From assembly GCF_023554995.1 (NCBI RefSeq), contig NZ_JAMJPK010000002.1, forward strand, positions 186,001 to 250,000: DNA of 64,000 nucleotides. Reading direction: 5' to 3'. Below the pieces are notes generated by a model, which worked only from the letters and a program-made list of their open reading frames with translations, did no database searches and was not told where the DNA came from. The position numbers were made by a program, and so were the translations under genes. This DNA comes from Halomonas gemina. Its GTDB lineage: Bacteria; Pseudomonadota; Gammaproteobacteria; Pseudomonadales; Halomonadaceae. This document shows, in pieces, positions 34,968-43,226 of the stretch (the stretch's first letter is position 1; each line of letters opens with the position of its first letter).

Positions 34968-36344
34968 TCACTCCCCGTCAAGCGACGTTTCCACCGCGGC
35001 GCCGATCACGTCCTGGTAGTTGCGGATCCGCTGGACGTAGTGCACCGGCTCATAGCCTCGCGCATAGCCGTAGCGGGTCTGCGGGTAGTAGCGCTTGTCG
35101 GCCTTGAGCGGCAGCACCTCCCTCATGTCCTCCCAGGAGTCCGGGTTCTTGCCGAGCTCGCGCGCCAGCTCCCGGGCGTCCAGCAGGTGGCCACGGCCGA
35201 TGTTGTAGCTCGCCAGGGCCAGGTAGGTGCGGTCCGGCTCGGGAATGCTCTCGGGCAGCCGCTGGTGGCGGTCGGCGAGGTAGCGCGCGCCGCCGTCGAT
35301 CGCCGCGGCTGGGTCCAGGCGATTGGCGACGCCCAGCGACTCGGCGGTGTTCTGCGTGAGCATCATGATGCCGCGCACGCCGGTGGGCGAGACGGCCTGC
35401 GGGTCCCAGTGCGATTCCTGGTAGGCCAGGGCCGCGAGCAGGTCGGCGGGCATGCCGGTGGTCGCCTCGGCGGCCAGGAAGAGCTCGAGGAAGGAGGGCA
35501 GGCGCTCGTCGATGCGCCGGTTCAGCGCGCGCAGGTCGACGAAGTCGAACTCGCCGATATAGGCGTAGTAGCGGTTCTCCATCGCCGCGATGCTCTGCTG
35601 GCCCTCGGTGCTCTCTATCCACTCTCCGGCCATGTCGGCCAGCGCCTGGTGGCCGGCCGGCAGGTACCAGCCCAGCCGGTCGCCGCTGGTCAGGTTCATG
35701 GCGACCTCCAGATGCGGGAAGTGGCGGCGCACCACCCGCACGATGTTGGAGTCGGCCAGGGTGCAGTCGATGTGCCGCTCGGCCACTTCGGCCAGCAGTA
35801 TTTCGGTGGTGCGCGGGTCCTCCTCGTAGGCGATGCCGGTGTGGCGGTTGACCAGGCTCTCGAGCTTCTCCGCATAGCTGGAGTCCGCCGTGACGCGGAT
35901 CTCGATGCCGGCCATCTCCTCCACCTCCCGCGGCAGGGGGCGCATCTCGCGGTGGCAGACCAGCTGCTCGACGATGTCGGTATGGCCGGGGCCGCGGCGG
36001 AAGCGCTCGTCGCGGGAGGGCAGGTGGGTCAGCCCGGCGGCGGCCAGGTCGACCTCGCCGGCTTCCAGGGCCTGCAGCACCTCGGCGGTAGACGCTCGCA
36101 GCACCCATTCGACGTCCCATCCGTTAGCCTCGGCGAACTGCTGAACCAGGTCATGTTCCGGCCCCGCCGGGGTCTCGTGGCGGTCCAGGTAGTAGGTGGT
36201 GGCGGCGTTGCGGGTGGCGACCCTCAGCGTCTCGCCCGGTTCGGGCGGGTCGAGCAGCGTGACCGGGGGCTCGCTCGGCTCGCAGCCCTGGAGCAGGGCC
36301 AGCGACAGCAGCAGGCTGGGGGTGAGCAGGCGGGATCGGGACAT
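34968..36344 (-). CDS. mltF: Membrane-bound lytic murein transglycosylase F
   Basis: The 458-residue protein starts with a lipoprotein signal peptide (lipobox LLQG-C, Cys21). A solute-binding-like regulatory domain follows (LRVATRNAATTYYLDRHETPAGPEHDLVQQFA...), then a goose-lysozyme/SLT-type catalytic domain. The catalytic Glu is in LAALAYQESHWDPQAVSPTGVRGIMMLTQNTA. It cleaves peptidoglycan to 1,6-anhydromuropeptides at the outer membrane. Length and domain order match E. coli MltF (about 518 residues), though it is somewhat shorter. Confidence 0.95.
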   Translation of the reverse strand: MSRSRLLTPSLLLSLALLQGCEPSEPPVTLLDPPEPGETLRVATRNAATTYYLDRHETPAGPEHDLVQQFAEANGWDVEWVLRASTAEVLQALEAGEVDLAAAGLTHLPSRDERFRRGPGHTDIVEQLVCHREMRPLPREVEEMAGIEIRVTADSSYAEKLESLVNRHTGIAYEEDPRTTEILLAEVAERHIDCTLADSNIVRVVRRHFPHLEVAMNLTSGDRLGWYLPAGHQALADMAGEWIESTEGQQSIAAMENRYYAYIGEFDFVDLRALNRRIDERLPSFLELFLAAEATTGMPADLLAALAYQESHWDPQAVSPTGVRGIMMLTQNTAESLGVANRLDPAAAIDGGARYLADRHQRLPESIPEPDRTYLALASYNIGRGHLLDARELARELGKNPDSWEDMREVLPLKADKRYYPQTRYGYARGYEPVHYVQRIRNYQDVIGAAVETSLDGE

Positions 36345-36428
36345 GGCACGGGTATCCTGACCGGAGGGGGGATCGGGCGCTGAGAGGACCAGCCTACCAG
36401 GCTCTGGCCGAGTCCTCGGCGAGGCGAG

Positions 36429-36533
36429 TCAACGCAGGACGTGGCGTGTCGGCCACAGCCGCGCATAGACCCGCGGCGAGAACATCAGCAGCTCCTCGGG
36501 GCGATAGCTCCACCAGGCGCCGCCGCCCAAGCC
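36429..36533 (-). pseudogene. In-frame extension after the TAG stop of the aldo/keto reductase gene
   Basis: Directly after the TAG of the reductase gene the same frame stays open for 34 codons before TGA at 36431-36429. It would code for a tryptophan-, tyrosine- and arginine-rich segment containing WWSYRPEELLMFSPRVY. That composition looks like real protein, not random sequence. It may be a readthrough tail, the remains of a longer C-terminus closed by a recent stop, or the end of a decayed neighbouring gene. I could not identify it. Confidence 0.35.
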
Positions 36534-37472
36534 CTACAGCCCTCGCACGTGGTCGGCCATGCGGCGGCGCATGGCGTCGTCGGGCAGCGGCTCGCGGGCG
36601 GCGGCGAGGTTCTCGCGGACATGCTCGACGCGGGTGGTGGCGGGGATGGCGCAGGTGATCGCCGGGTGGGAGATGATGAACTTGAGGATGAACTGCGCCC
36701 AGCTGGCGGCGCCGATCTCGACGGCCCAGGGCGGCAGCGGCTTGCCCGCCAGGCGTCGGATCAGGCGCTTGCGCTGGAAGGGGCGGTTGGCGATCACGCC
36801 GATGCCGCGCTCCCGGGCGAGGGGCAGCAGGCGACTCTCTGCCTCGCGGTCGACGATGTTGTAGGTGAGCTGGACGCTGTCCAGCGGCGCGCGCCGCATG
36901 ATGCGCTCGACCTCCTCATGGCGTCGTCCGTGTGAGGTGGTGATGCCCAGGTGGCGCACCTCGCCGGCCGCCTTCATCGCCTGCAGGGTCTCGAGATGGC
37001 CTTCCCAGCCCAGCAGGTTGTGGACCTGCAGCAGGTCGAAGCGCGGCACGCCCCAGGCCTGGCGGGAGGCCTCGATCTGCGTCGGGCCCCCGGCGGGGCG
37101 CGAGGTCCAGACCTTGTCGGCGGCATAGACGCGATCGACGGCCTCGAGGCGCTCCAGGGCATGGCCGATCGTCGCCTGCGACGAGCCATACATCGGCGAG
37201 GAGTCGATCAGGCGTCCGCCCGCGGCGAAGAAGGCCGCCATGACCGCGGTGCACGCCTCGAGCAGCACCGGGTCATCGCCGACGTTGAAGGTGATCCAGC
37301 TGCCAAGGCCGACCCGGGGCAGTGCCTCGCCGGTGCCGGGAAGCTCGCGGGTCAGCGGCTCGGCCGCCCGTGCCAGGGTGACGGCAGAGGGCAGCGCCGT
37401 GACGGCCGCCGCGGCGAGCAGGCCGCGCAGCAGCCGGCGGCGGGAGAGGGGAGGAGGAAGAGGCTGGGCCAT
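36534..37472 (-). CDS. Tat-exported aldo/keto reductase
   Basis: The 312-residue protein starts with a twin-arginine signal, SRRRLLRGLLAAAAVTALPS, so it is probably exported folded to the periplasm. The AKR barrel follows: RVGLGSWITFN, IDSSPMYGSSQATIGHAL (catalytic Asp and Tyr), LLQVHNLLGWEGH and QLTYNIVDREAESRLLPLARERGIGVIANRPF. It should reduce or oxidise carbonyl compounds; the substrate is unknown. Its stop is TAG and the frame remains open beyond it. GGAG precedes the start. Confidence 0.85.
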   Translation of the reverse strand: MAQPLPPPLSRRRLLRGLLAAAAVTALPSAVTLARAAEPLTRELPGTGEALPRVGLGSWITFNVGDDPVLLEACTAVMAAFFAAGGRLIDSSPMYGSSQATIGHALERLEAVDRVYAADKVWTSRPAGGPTQIEASRQAWGVPRFDLLQVHNLLGWEGHLETLQAMKAAGEVRHLGITTSHGRRHEEVERIMRRAPLDSVQLTYNIVDREAESRLLPLARERGIGVIANRPFQRKRLIRRLAGKPLPPWAVEIGAASWAQFILKFIISHPAITCAIPATTRVEHVRENLAAAREPLPDDAMRRRMADHVRGL

Positions 37473-37532
37473 GATGTGCTCCTGGGCATGCTGAGCACAG
37501 TGTAGCTGCCGGGGGAGGTGGGCCGTGTGCCG

Positions 37533-38486
37533 TCAGGGAGAAGGGGCGGCCTGCAGGGCCAGCCAGCCCTCGAGCAGGTCACGGAGCTCCTCGGCGGTGG
37601 GCTCGGTCTGGCGCAGGATCTCGTCGATGCGGTTGAAGTGCAGCAGGCGCACGCCCCGGGTCTCCGGACGCAGGTAGATGTCGGGTGGCTGGTGGTGCAG
37701 CGCCTGTTGGATGATCGCCTGCTGCATGATCTTGAAGCTGTTGAACAGCATGTCGCTCAGGCCGAGTTCCTCGCCATCCTCCTGCCGGCGGCTGCCCGAA
37801 ACGTCCACCGCGATGACCAGGTCGACCTCGCCGTAGAGCAGGTCGAAGGGCAGGGGCTTGGAGATGCCGCCATCGATCAGCAGCTGCTTGCCATGGTGGA
37901 TGGGCAGGAAGAGCCCCGGCACCGCCATGCTGGCCTCGATGGCGGGGAACAGCGGGCCCTCGTCGAGGGTCACGCTCTCCCCCGTCCAGTAGTCGGTGGC
38001 TACCACCTCGAGCGGGATGCGCAGCGCGTCGAAGGTGCGAACCTCGGTATGACCGGCCAGGAAGTGGAGGAAGCCGGCCGAGTCGAGCAGCCCGGCATCG
38101 TCGTGCCCGAACGGCACCAGTGCCGACAGCTCCACCTCCGACTCGGCCAGGCCCGAGAGGGCATCCAGCGGCGAGCCGGCCACGTCGTCGAAGATGTCGC
38201 GAATCGCCTCGGCGGGAAGTCCGGCGGCATAGAGCCCGCCGATCACCGCCCCGATGCTGGTCCCGACGATGCGGTCGGGTACGATCCCGAGATCGTCGAA
38301 GACCTGCAGGATGGCGATGTGCGCCAGGCCGTTGGCCCCGCCCGAGCCCAGCGCCAGGCCGATGGTCGGGCGGGGCGCCGGGGTGTCGGGGGATGCCGCC
38401 GCGCCCGCCGCCGGCAGGGTGGCGGTCAACAGGGCGGCGGTGAACAGGGCCGACGTGAGACGGGCGGTGATGCGCCGTGGCGTCAT
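37533..38486 (-). CDS. Exported patatin-like phospholipase
   Basis: The 317-residue protein (from the ATG at 38486) has a signal peptide, RITARLTSALFTAALLTATLPAAGAAA. Patatin motifs follow: the oxyanion loop GSGGANGLAH, the nucleophile GTSIG with Ser77, and the catalytic Asp in LLIDGGISKPLPF. It should hydrolyse acyl esters of phospholipids or lysolipids in the periplasm or envelope. The 38486 start has GGAG upstream and avoids overlapping the preceding gene. An alternative ATG at 38507 would overlap it by 19 bases. Confidence 0.9.
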   Translation of the reverse strand: MTPRRITARLTSALFTAALLTATLPAAGAAASPDTPAPRPTIGLALGSGGANGLAHIAILQVFDDLGIVPDRIVGTSIGAVIGGLYAAGLPAEAIRDIFDDVAGSPLDALSGLAESEVELSALVPFGHDDAGLLDSAGFLHFLAGHTEVRTFDALRIPLEVVATDYWTGESVTLDEGPLFPAIEASMAVPGLFLPIHHGKQLLIDGGISKPLPFDLLYGEVDLVIAVDVSGSRRQEDGEELGLSDMLFNSFKIMQQAIIQQALHHQPPDIYLRPETRGVRLLHFNRIDEILRQTEPTAEELRDLLEGWLALQAAPSP

Positions 38487-38488
38487 GC

Positions 38489-39955
38489 TCAGTCTCCGGG
38501 CCCGCACTCCATGCAGCGCTCGGTGATGGCCGGGCCCTGCTGCAGGTTGGCGTTGAGGTCGCGCAGGGCGCCGCGCAGGCCCTCCTCGAGCACCGGGTGG
38601 TAGAAGGGCATCTCGAGGATGCGGCTGACGCTGGGCTTCTGCTCCAGCATCCAGGCCAGCAGGTGCGCCATGTGCTCCACCCGCGGACCGAACAGCTCGG
38701 CGCCCAGGAACTGGCCCGAGCCGTGCTCGGCGAAGAGGCGCATCAGGCCGCGATTCTGGCGCATCACCACGGCGCGTCCCTGGTCTTCGAAGGAGGCCTC
38801 GCCGGTGGCGATGCAGTCGCAGCCACCGTACTGGACTTCCAGGTCGGCGCGGCTGGCGCCGATGGTGGCCATCTGCGGGTCGGTGAAGACCACGGCCAGT
38901 GGCACGTTGCGGGTGCCGGCGCGCAGCTCCGGGTAGCGCCCGGCGTTGTCGCCGGCGATGCGTCCCTCGGTATTGGCCACGTGCAGCAGCGGCAGCTCCT
39001 GGTTGGCATCACCGGCGATGAAGATGTGGCTGGGGCTGTCGTCGGCATTGCGGCACTGCAGGGTGAAGCGGTTGTAGTGGGGCACGCCCTTGTCGTCGAC
39101 ATCCAGGCCGGCCTTCTCCAGGTCGATCCGGTCGAGGTTGGGGCGCCGGCCGGTGGCCGCGAGCAGGTAGTCGAAGCGCTCGGTGAGGCGCTTGCCGGTA
39201 TCGCGCTCGAGGAAGGTGATCACCACGGCGTCGCCGTCGCGCTCGATGCTCTCCACCTTGGCATCGGGGTCGACGTAGAACTCCTCGTTGAAGGTGCGGT
39301 CGGCGTAGTCCCTCACGGCCTCGTCCTGGAAGGGGCCAAGGGCGCCGCCCACGCCGAAGACCCGCAGGCGCACGCCCAGCCGATGCAGCGCCTGGCCGAG
39401 CTCCAGGCCGATCACGCCGGGGCCGAACACGGCGACCGACTCGGGCAGGTCGTCCCACTCGAAGACATCGTCGTTGACCACCAGCCGGTCGCCGGCCTTC
39501 TCGAAGAAGCCCGGCCAGGTGCCCCGCGAGCCGGTGGCGATGACGATGTTACGTGCCGTCACCCGGGTATGATCGCCGACGATCAGGGTGTGCGGGTCGT
39601 CGAAGCGCGCGTGGCCCTCGAGGCGGTTGGCCTCGCCCAGGCGCTCCACCGTCTTCATCACGCGCCCCACGAAGCCATCGCGTTCGCGCCGGACGCGCTC
39701 CATGACGGCGCGGCCATCCACCTCGACCGGGCCGGTTTTTACACCGAAGCCGCCGGCATCGCGGGCGTGGTGGGCGGATTCGGCGGCGGCGATCAGCAGC
39801 TTCGAGGGCATGCAGCCGACCCGGGCGCAGGTGGTGCCATAGGCCCCACCCTCGATCAGCAGCACGCTCTCGCTATGCTGGCGAGCGGCGTGCCAGGCAC
39901 TCAGGCCGGCGCTGCCGGCGCCGATGATGGCGATATCGACCTCACGTTCCTGCAT
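38489..39955 (-). CDS. lpdA: Dihydrolipoamide dehydrogenase-like flavoprotein
   Basis: The 488-residue protein is a class I pyridine nucleotide-disulfide oxidoreductase. It has an FAD motif (DIAIIGAGSAGLSAW), a redox-active disulfide CARVGC (Cys-x4-Cys), and an NAD motif (SVAVFGPGVIGLELGQALHRLG). The C-terminal interface carries the active-site pair in FYHPVLEEGL (His-x4-Glu). It resembles dihydrolipoyl dehydrogenase of the Lpd/mercuric-reductase group. It is far from the acetyl-CoA/pyruvate dehydrogenase-like operon, so a shared role as its E3 is only a possibility. The start at 39955 fits the family. Confidence 0.85.
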   Translation of the reverse strand: MQEREVDIAIIGAGSAGLSAWHAARQHSESVLLIEGGAYGTTCARVGCMPSKLLIAAAESAHHARDAGGFGVKTGPVEVDGRAVMERVRRERDGFVGRVMKTVERLGEANRLEGHARFDDPHTLIVGDHTRVTARNIVIATGSRGTWPGFFEKAGDRLVVNDDVFEWDDLPESVAVFGPGVIGLELGQALHRLGVRLRVFGVGGALGPFQDEAVRDYADRTFNEEFYVDPDAKVESIERDGDAVVITFLERDTGKRLTERFDYLLAATGRRPNLDRIDLEKAGLDVDDKGVPHYNRFTLQCRNADDSPSHIFIAGDANQELPLLHVANTEGRIAGDNAGRYPELRAGTRNVPLAVVFTDPQMATIGASRADLEVQYGGCDCIATGEASFEDQGRAVVMRQNRGLMRLFAEHGSGQFLGAELFGPRVEHMAHLLAWMLEQKPSVSRILEMPFYHPVLEEGLRGALRDLNANLQQGPAITERCMECGPGD

Positions 39956-39970
39956 CGGGCTCTCCTCTTG

Positions 39971-40013
39971 GCGATGTGCATGTCTCGATGTGCATGCGTC
40001 GATGTGCATGGCT
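39971..40013. repeat. Three imperfect direct repeats upstream of lpdA
   Basis: CGATGTGCATG occurs three times with 12-14-base spacing, just upstream of the lpdA start. The arrangement could be a tandem duplication or multiple binding sites. Confidence 0.5.
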
Positions 40014-40090
40014 CCACTATGGCACAGGGTGGGGATGGGCCGCCGCGACACAACGGTGGCGTCTTGACGCAGGACAAGGCCGCCGGCCCC

Positions 40091-40708
40091 TCAGGCGGCC
40101 AGGCGCAGGGCGAAGCCGATCATCAGCGAGCCGAAGGTCCAGCGCTGCAGGCGCGCCCTCAGGGGGCTGCCGGCGAACCAGCGCTGCAGCGCAGCCCCCA
40201 GGGTGGCGTAGCCGGCATCGAACAGCAGGCCGATGCCCACCAGCAGGCCGCCCAGCAGGGCGAACTGCAGCAGCACGGGCCCCTCGTCGGGATGCACGAA
40301 CTGGGGCAGCAGCACCGAGCAGAACAGCAGCGACTTGGGGTTGAGCAGGTTGGTCAGCAGGCCACGGCGCCAGGCGCGCCGGTGACCGGCGGCGAGGATG
40401 CCCACCCGGTCCGCGTCGGTCTCGGCCGTGGCGCCCGGGGAGCGCAGCAGCTGCAGGCCTATCCAGGCCAGGTAGGCGCCCCCCGCATAGCGGACCGCAT
40501 CGAAGGTCCAGGGCGCGGTGGCGAACAGCGTGGCCAGCCCCAGGGCCGCCAGGGCCACGTGGAGGCCGCGCGCCACGGCAAGGCCGGCCGCGGTGGCCAA
40601 CGCCCGGGAGTGCCCCTGCTGGCTGCCGGTCTGCAGCACCAGGATCATGTCGGGGCCGGGCAGCAGGTAGATCGCTGCCAGGGCACCGATGAACAGCCAC
40701 AGCTCCAT
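40091..40708 (-). CDS. LysE/RhtB family amino acid exporter
   Basis: The 205-residue protein starts MELWLFIGALAAIYLLPGPDMILVLQTGSQQGHSRALATAAGLAVA, typical of the LysE/RhtB family with its GPDM motif, and has about five hydrophobic segments. The central LTNLLNPKSLLFCSVLLPQFV also fits. It should export an amino acid such as threonine, homoserine or leucine; the exact substrate cannot be read. It is divergent from an Lrp-family regulator that probably controls it. Confidence 0.9.
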   Translation of the reverse strand: MELWLFIGALAAIYLLPGPDMILVLQTGSQQGHSRALATAAGLAVARGLHVALAALGLATLFATAPWTFDAVRYAGGAYLAWIGLQLLRSPGATAETDADRVGILAAGHRRAWRRGLLTNLLNPKSLLFCSVLLPQFVHPDEGPVLLQFALLGGLLVGIGLLFDAGYATLGAALQRWFAGSPLRARLQRWTFGSLMIGFALRLAA

Positions 40709-40813
40709 GGGCTCGCCTCCCGCCGTCGTGACACATCCGTCTGGAACGCTGCCAGTCTAGCCCCGGGGACGCCGGCAGGTCCTTGCGAAGTCGGCCAGGA
40801 AAACGGCTACAGT

Positions 40814-40830
40814 TGGCAGAATATGCCAAT
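40814..40830. promoter_or_regulatory. Palindrome in the divergent LysE-Lrp promoter region
   Basis: TTGGCA and TGCCAA form a perfect inverted repeat around GAATA, 24 bases before the Lrp-family start. It is a good candidate for the autoregulatory binding site of that regulator. Confidence 0.5.
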
Positions 40831-40853
40831 GAAAAATGAAGAGGTGAAGGTTC

Positions 40854-41372
40854 ATGCCAAGTTATCGGCTGGATGCCATCGACCGCCACATCCTGGCGGC
40901 GCTGCAGCGCGATGCGCGGCTCACCAACGTGCAGTTGGCCGAGGAGGTGAGCCTCTCGCCCTCGCCCTGCCTGCGCCGGGTGCGCCAGCTGGAGGCGGCG
41001 GGGCTAATCCGCGGCTATCACGCCGAGCTGGACCGCGGCGGGGTGGGGCTCGGCCTCACCGTCTTCGTCGGCATCAAGGTGGAGCGCCATCACGAGGCCC
41101 AGGCTAACGCTTTCCGCGAGGCGGTGGTCGCCCTGCCGGAGGTGGTCTCCGCCCACCTGGTGTCGGGCGAGTCGGACTTCCTGCTGCAGGTGGTGGTGGC
41201 GGACCTGGCGGCCTACGAGTGCTTCCTGACCGGGACCCTGCTGCGCCTGCCCGGCGTCAGCGACATCCGCAGCAACTTCGCCATCCAGACCGTCAAGGAG
41301 CACGGGCCGCTGCCCTTGGGGCGGCTCGAGGGCGAGGGCCGGGAGCCGATGCCGGTCGCCCGACGCCCCTGA
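40854..41372 (+). CDS. Lrp/AsnC family transcriptional regulator
   Basis: This 172-residue regulator has the N-terminal winged helix DAIDRHILAALQRDARLTNVQLAEEVSLSPSPCLRRVRQLEAAGLIRGYHA. The C-terminal RAM ligand-binding domain includes VVSAHLVSGESDFLLQVVVADLAAYECFL and LPGVSDIRSNFAIQTVKE. It is divergent from the LysE-type exporter gene, a common arrangement in which an amino acid ligand induces export. The ligand is not determinable. The extended C-terminus (PLGRLEGEGREPMPVARRP) is longer than usual. Confidence 0.92.
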   Translation: MPSYRLDAIDRHILAALQRDARLTNVQLAEEVSLSPSPCLRRVRQLEAAGLIRGYHAELDRGGVGLGLTVFVGIKVERHHEAQANAFREAVVALPEVVSAHLVSGESDFLLQVVVADLAAYECFLTGTLLRLPGVSDIRSNFAIQTVKEHGPLPLGRLEGEGREPMPVARRP

Positions 41373-41392
41373 ACGCTGCTGCGGGTCGGCGA

Positions 41393-41941
41393 CTAGCCGC
41401 CGTCGAGCCAGCCTAGAACCGCCTCGTGCAGTCGCCGGGCCTGCGCCTCGTCGAGCTTGGGTGTCGTCATGTCGGGGTCAGGCATCTCGATGCCGATGAT
41501 CCGGATGCCCGCCCGGAAGAGCCCCAGCGCCTCGACCAGCGCCAGGGTGCTCGCCAGGTCGAGGCCGTGGGACGACAGCCGCGCGGCGGCCTCGGGGAGC
41601 TCCCCCGGCGCAAAGACCTTGAGGGTGCCGGGAGGCCCCTGGCCCCGCATGGCATCGACCAGCAGCAGGCGGTCGCGGGGCGTCACCGGGTGGAGGAAGA
41701 GGTCGACCGGCTGGTCGAGTCGCGCGACCGTGATGTCGTCCCGCTCGCCCAGCGCGTCGCCCAGCCACTCGGCGGCGAGCCAGCCGAGGCGGTCCCCGCC
41801 ATGGGGCGAGCCGAGCCCGAAGAGGTAGTCATGGCCCTTCGGCAGGTCGTCGGCCCCGTCCTGCCCGGCCAGGCCCGCCCCGGTCACGCCCGGGTCATTC
41901 CCGCGTGGCTTATTTTCGCAAGACATTTTTTCGCAAGACAT
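41393..41941 (-). CDS. [NiFe]-hydrogenase maturation protease
   Basis: The 182-residue protein belongs to the HyaD/HycI peptidase family that trims the C-terminus of the large subunit after nickel insertion. Recognisable are FGLGSPHGGDRLG, which has the ligand Asp of the GxGN...DD motif, LLLVDAM with the second Asp, and SSHGLDLASTLALVEAL with the His. Two in-frame ATGs exist because of a 15-bp duplication, so the N-terminus reads MSCEKMSCENK. Its start overlaps the large-subunit gene by 32 bases, which ensures coupled expression. Confidence 0.85.
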   Translation of the reverse strand: MSCEKMSCENKPRGNDPGVTGAGLAGQDGADDLPKGHDYLFGLGSPHGGDRLGWLAAEWLGDALGERDDITVARLDQPVDLFLHPVTPRDRLLLVDAMRGQGPPGTLKVFAPGELPEAAARLSSHGLDLASTLALVEALGLFRAGIRIIGIEMPDPDMTTPKLDEAQARRLHEAVLGWLDGG

Positions 41942-43226
41942 TGAAGTCCAGGAAGTGGGTGGCGCAGGAGATGCAAGGGTCGTAGTTGCGGATCACCATC
42001 TCGCCATGCAGTCGCAGGGCATCGTCGTCGCGCTCCAGGCCGAAGCGCGTCAGGCTCGCCGCGAGATCCTCCTCCATCCGCGCCTGGTTCTGGCTGGTCG
42101 GGGGGACGATCCTGGCCTCGACGACCCGGGCCTCATCGTCGAGCGCGTAGCGATGCCAGAGGATGCCGCGGGGGGCCTCGGTGCAGCCGACGCCGACCCC
42201 GGCCCGGGGGGGCGCCTCGACATGGGGCTCGGCGGCGGGGTCGTAGTCCTCGGTGAGGCGTAGCGCCTCGCCCAGGGCGACATGCATCTCCACCGCCCGG
42301 GCGACGATGCTGTGGAACATGTTGCGGCTGGGGAAGTGCACGCCGCCGTCGTCGAGCAGCTGTCGCAGGTCGTCGGGCAGTCGGTCGAGGTTGTTGTTGA
42401 GCCGGGCGAGCGGCCCGACCAGGTAGGGGTGGCCGTCGAGCTGGGCGTGCAGCGCGGTCGAGTGGGGGACCTGGAACTCGCTGAAGTGCTGCTCGAAGTC
42501 GGCCGGGTCGATGTCGAGCCCCTGGTCGGAGACGATCCGCCCCACGGTGATGGGGTAGTCGCAAGGATGGCGCAGCGAGACGGAGACGAAGGCCTGGTCG
42601 TCCTCGGGAAGCGGGAGTTCCGCCGTCCAGGCGATCAGTGCGCGGGCCTCCTCGAGGCCTGCCGCCAGGCGCTGACGCAGGGCCTGCAGGGTCGCGGCAT
42701 CCGGGGCGCGGAAGAAGCCGCCCGGGCAGATGCCGACCGGGTGCACCGAGCGGCCGCCGAAGGTGCGGATGATCTCGTTGCCGAGCCCCTGGAGCCGCAG
42801 GCCGCGGCGGACCTCTTCTGGGTAGTCCCTGGCCATCGCCGGGGCGCTGTCGTAGCCGAGGAAGTCGGGGGCGGCCAGCAGGTGGATGTGCAGGCTGTGG
42901 CTCTGCAGCCATTCGCCGCAGTACATCACCCGCCGCATCGCCTCCACCCAGGGGCTGGGCGTGACGCCGAGGATCGATTCGATCGCCACCACCGCACTCA
43001 TCTGGTAGGCCACGGGGCAGATGCCGCAGATGCGGGCCACGCTGTCGATCACGTCTTGGGTGCTGCGCCCCTCCAGAAGCTTCTCGAACAGCCGGGGTGG
43101 CTCGAAGATCCGCAGCGTCAGCGCCTCGATCCGGCCGGCCTCGATGCGGATATCCAGGGCGCCCTCGCCCTCGACCCGTGCCAGGATGGGGACATGGATC
43201 TCGCCGGTTCGCGTGTCGTGACTCAT
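41910..43226 (-). CDS. hydA: Group 3b [NiFe]-hydrogenase large (alpha) subunit
   Basis: The 438-residue catalytic subunit has the L1 motif RICGIC (Cys67, Cys70) and the L2 motif DPCISCATH (Cys418, Cys421, His424), whose cysteines bind the Ni-Fe site. HSLHIHLLAAPDFLGYDSA and GGRSVHPVGICPGGF are further family segments. It splits or forms H2. About 14 residues follow the L2 histidine and are expected to be removed by the protease. The gene starts at 43226 with an ATGA overlap of the delta subunit stop; the longer frame was rejected. Group 3b assignment rests on the beta-gamma-delta-alpha gene order and subunit types. Confidence 0.93.
   Translation of the reverse strand: MSHDTRTGEIHVPILARVEGEGALDIRIEAGRIEALTLRIFEPPRLFEKLLEGRSTQDVIDSVARICGICPVAYQMSAVVAIESILGVTPSPWVEAMRRVMYCGEWLQSHSLHIHLLAAPDFLGYDSAPAMARDYPEEVRRGLRLQGLGNEIIRTFGGRSVHPVGICPGGFFRAPDAATLQALRQRLAAGLEEARALIAWTAELPLPEDDQAFVSVSLRHPCDYPITVGRIVSDQGLDIDPADFEQHFSEFQVPHSTALHAQLDGHPYLVGPLARLNNNLDRLPDDLRQLLDDGGVHFPSRNMFHSIVARAVEMHVALGEALRLTEDYDPAAEPHVEAPPRAGVGVGCTEAPRGILWHRYALDDEARVVEARIVPPTSQNQARMEEDLAASLTRFGLERDDDALRLHGEMVIRNYDPCISCATHFLDFNVLRKNVLRK
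41913..41942. repeat. 15-bp tandem duplication at the hydA/protease overlap
   Basis: The unit AATGTCTTGCGAAAA (minus strand) is present twice, head to tail. In the large subunit it duplicates NVLRK in the cleaved C-terminal peptide; in the protease it duplicates MSCEK at the N-terminus. Confidence 0.95.

Noticed and set aside
38477..41107. An 876-residue plus-strand frame across lpdA and the LysE gene.
   Set aside because: It is antisense to lpdA and the exporter, both supported by motifs.
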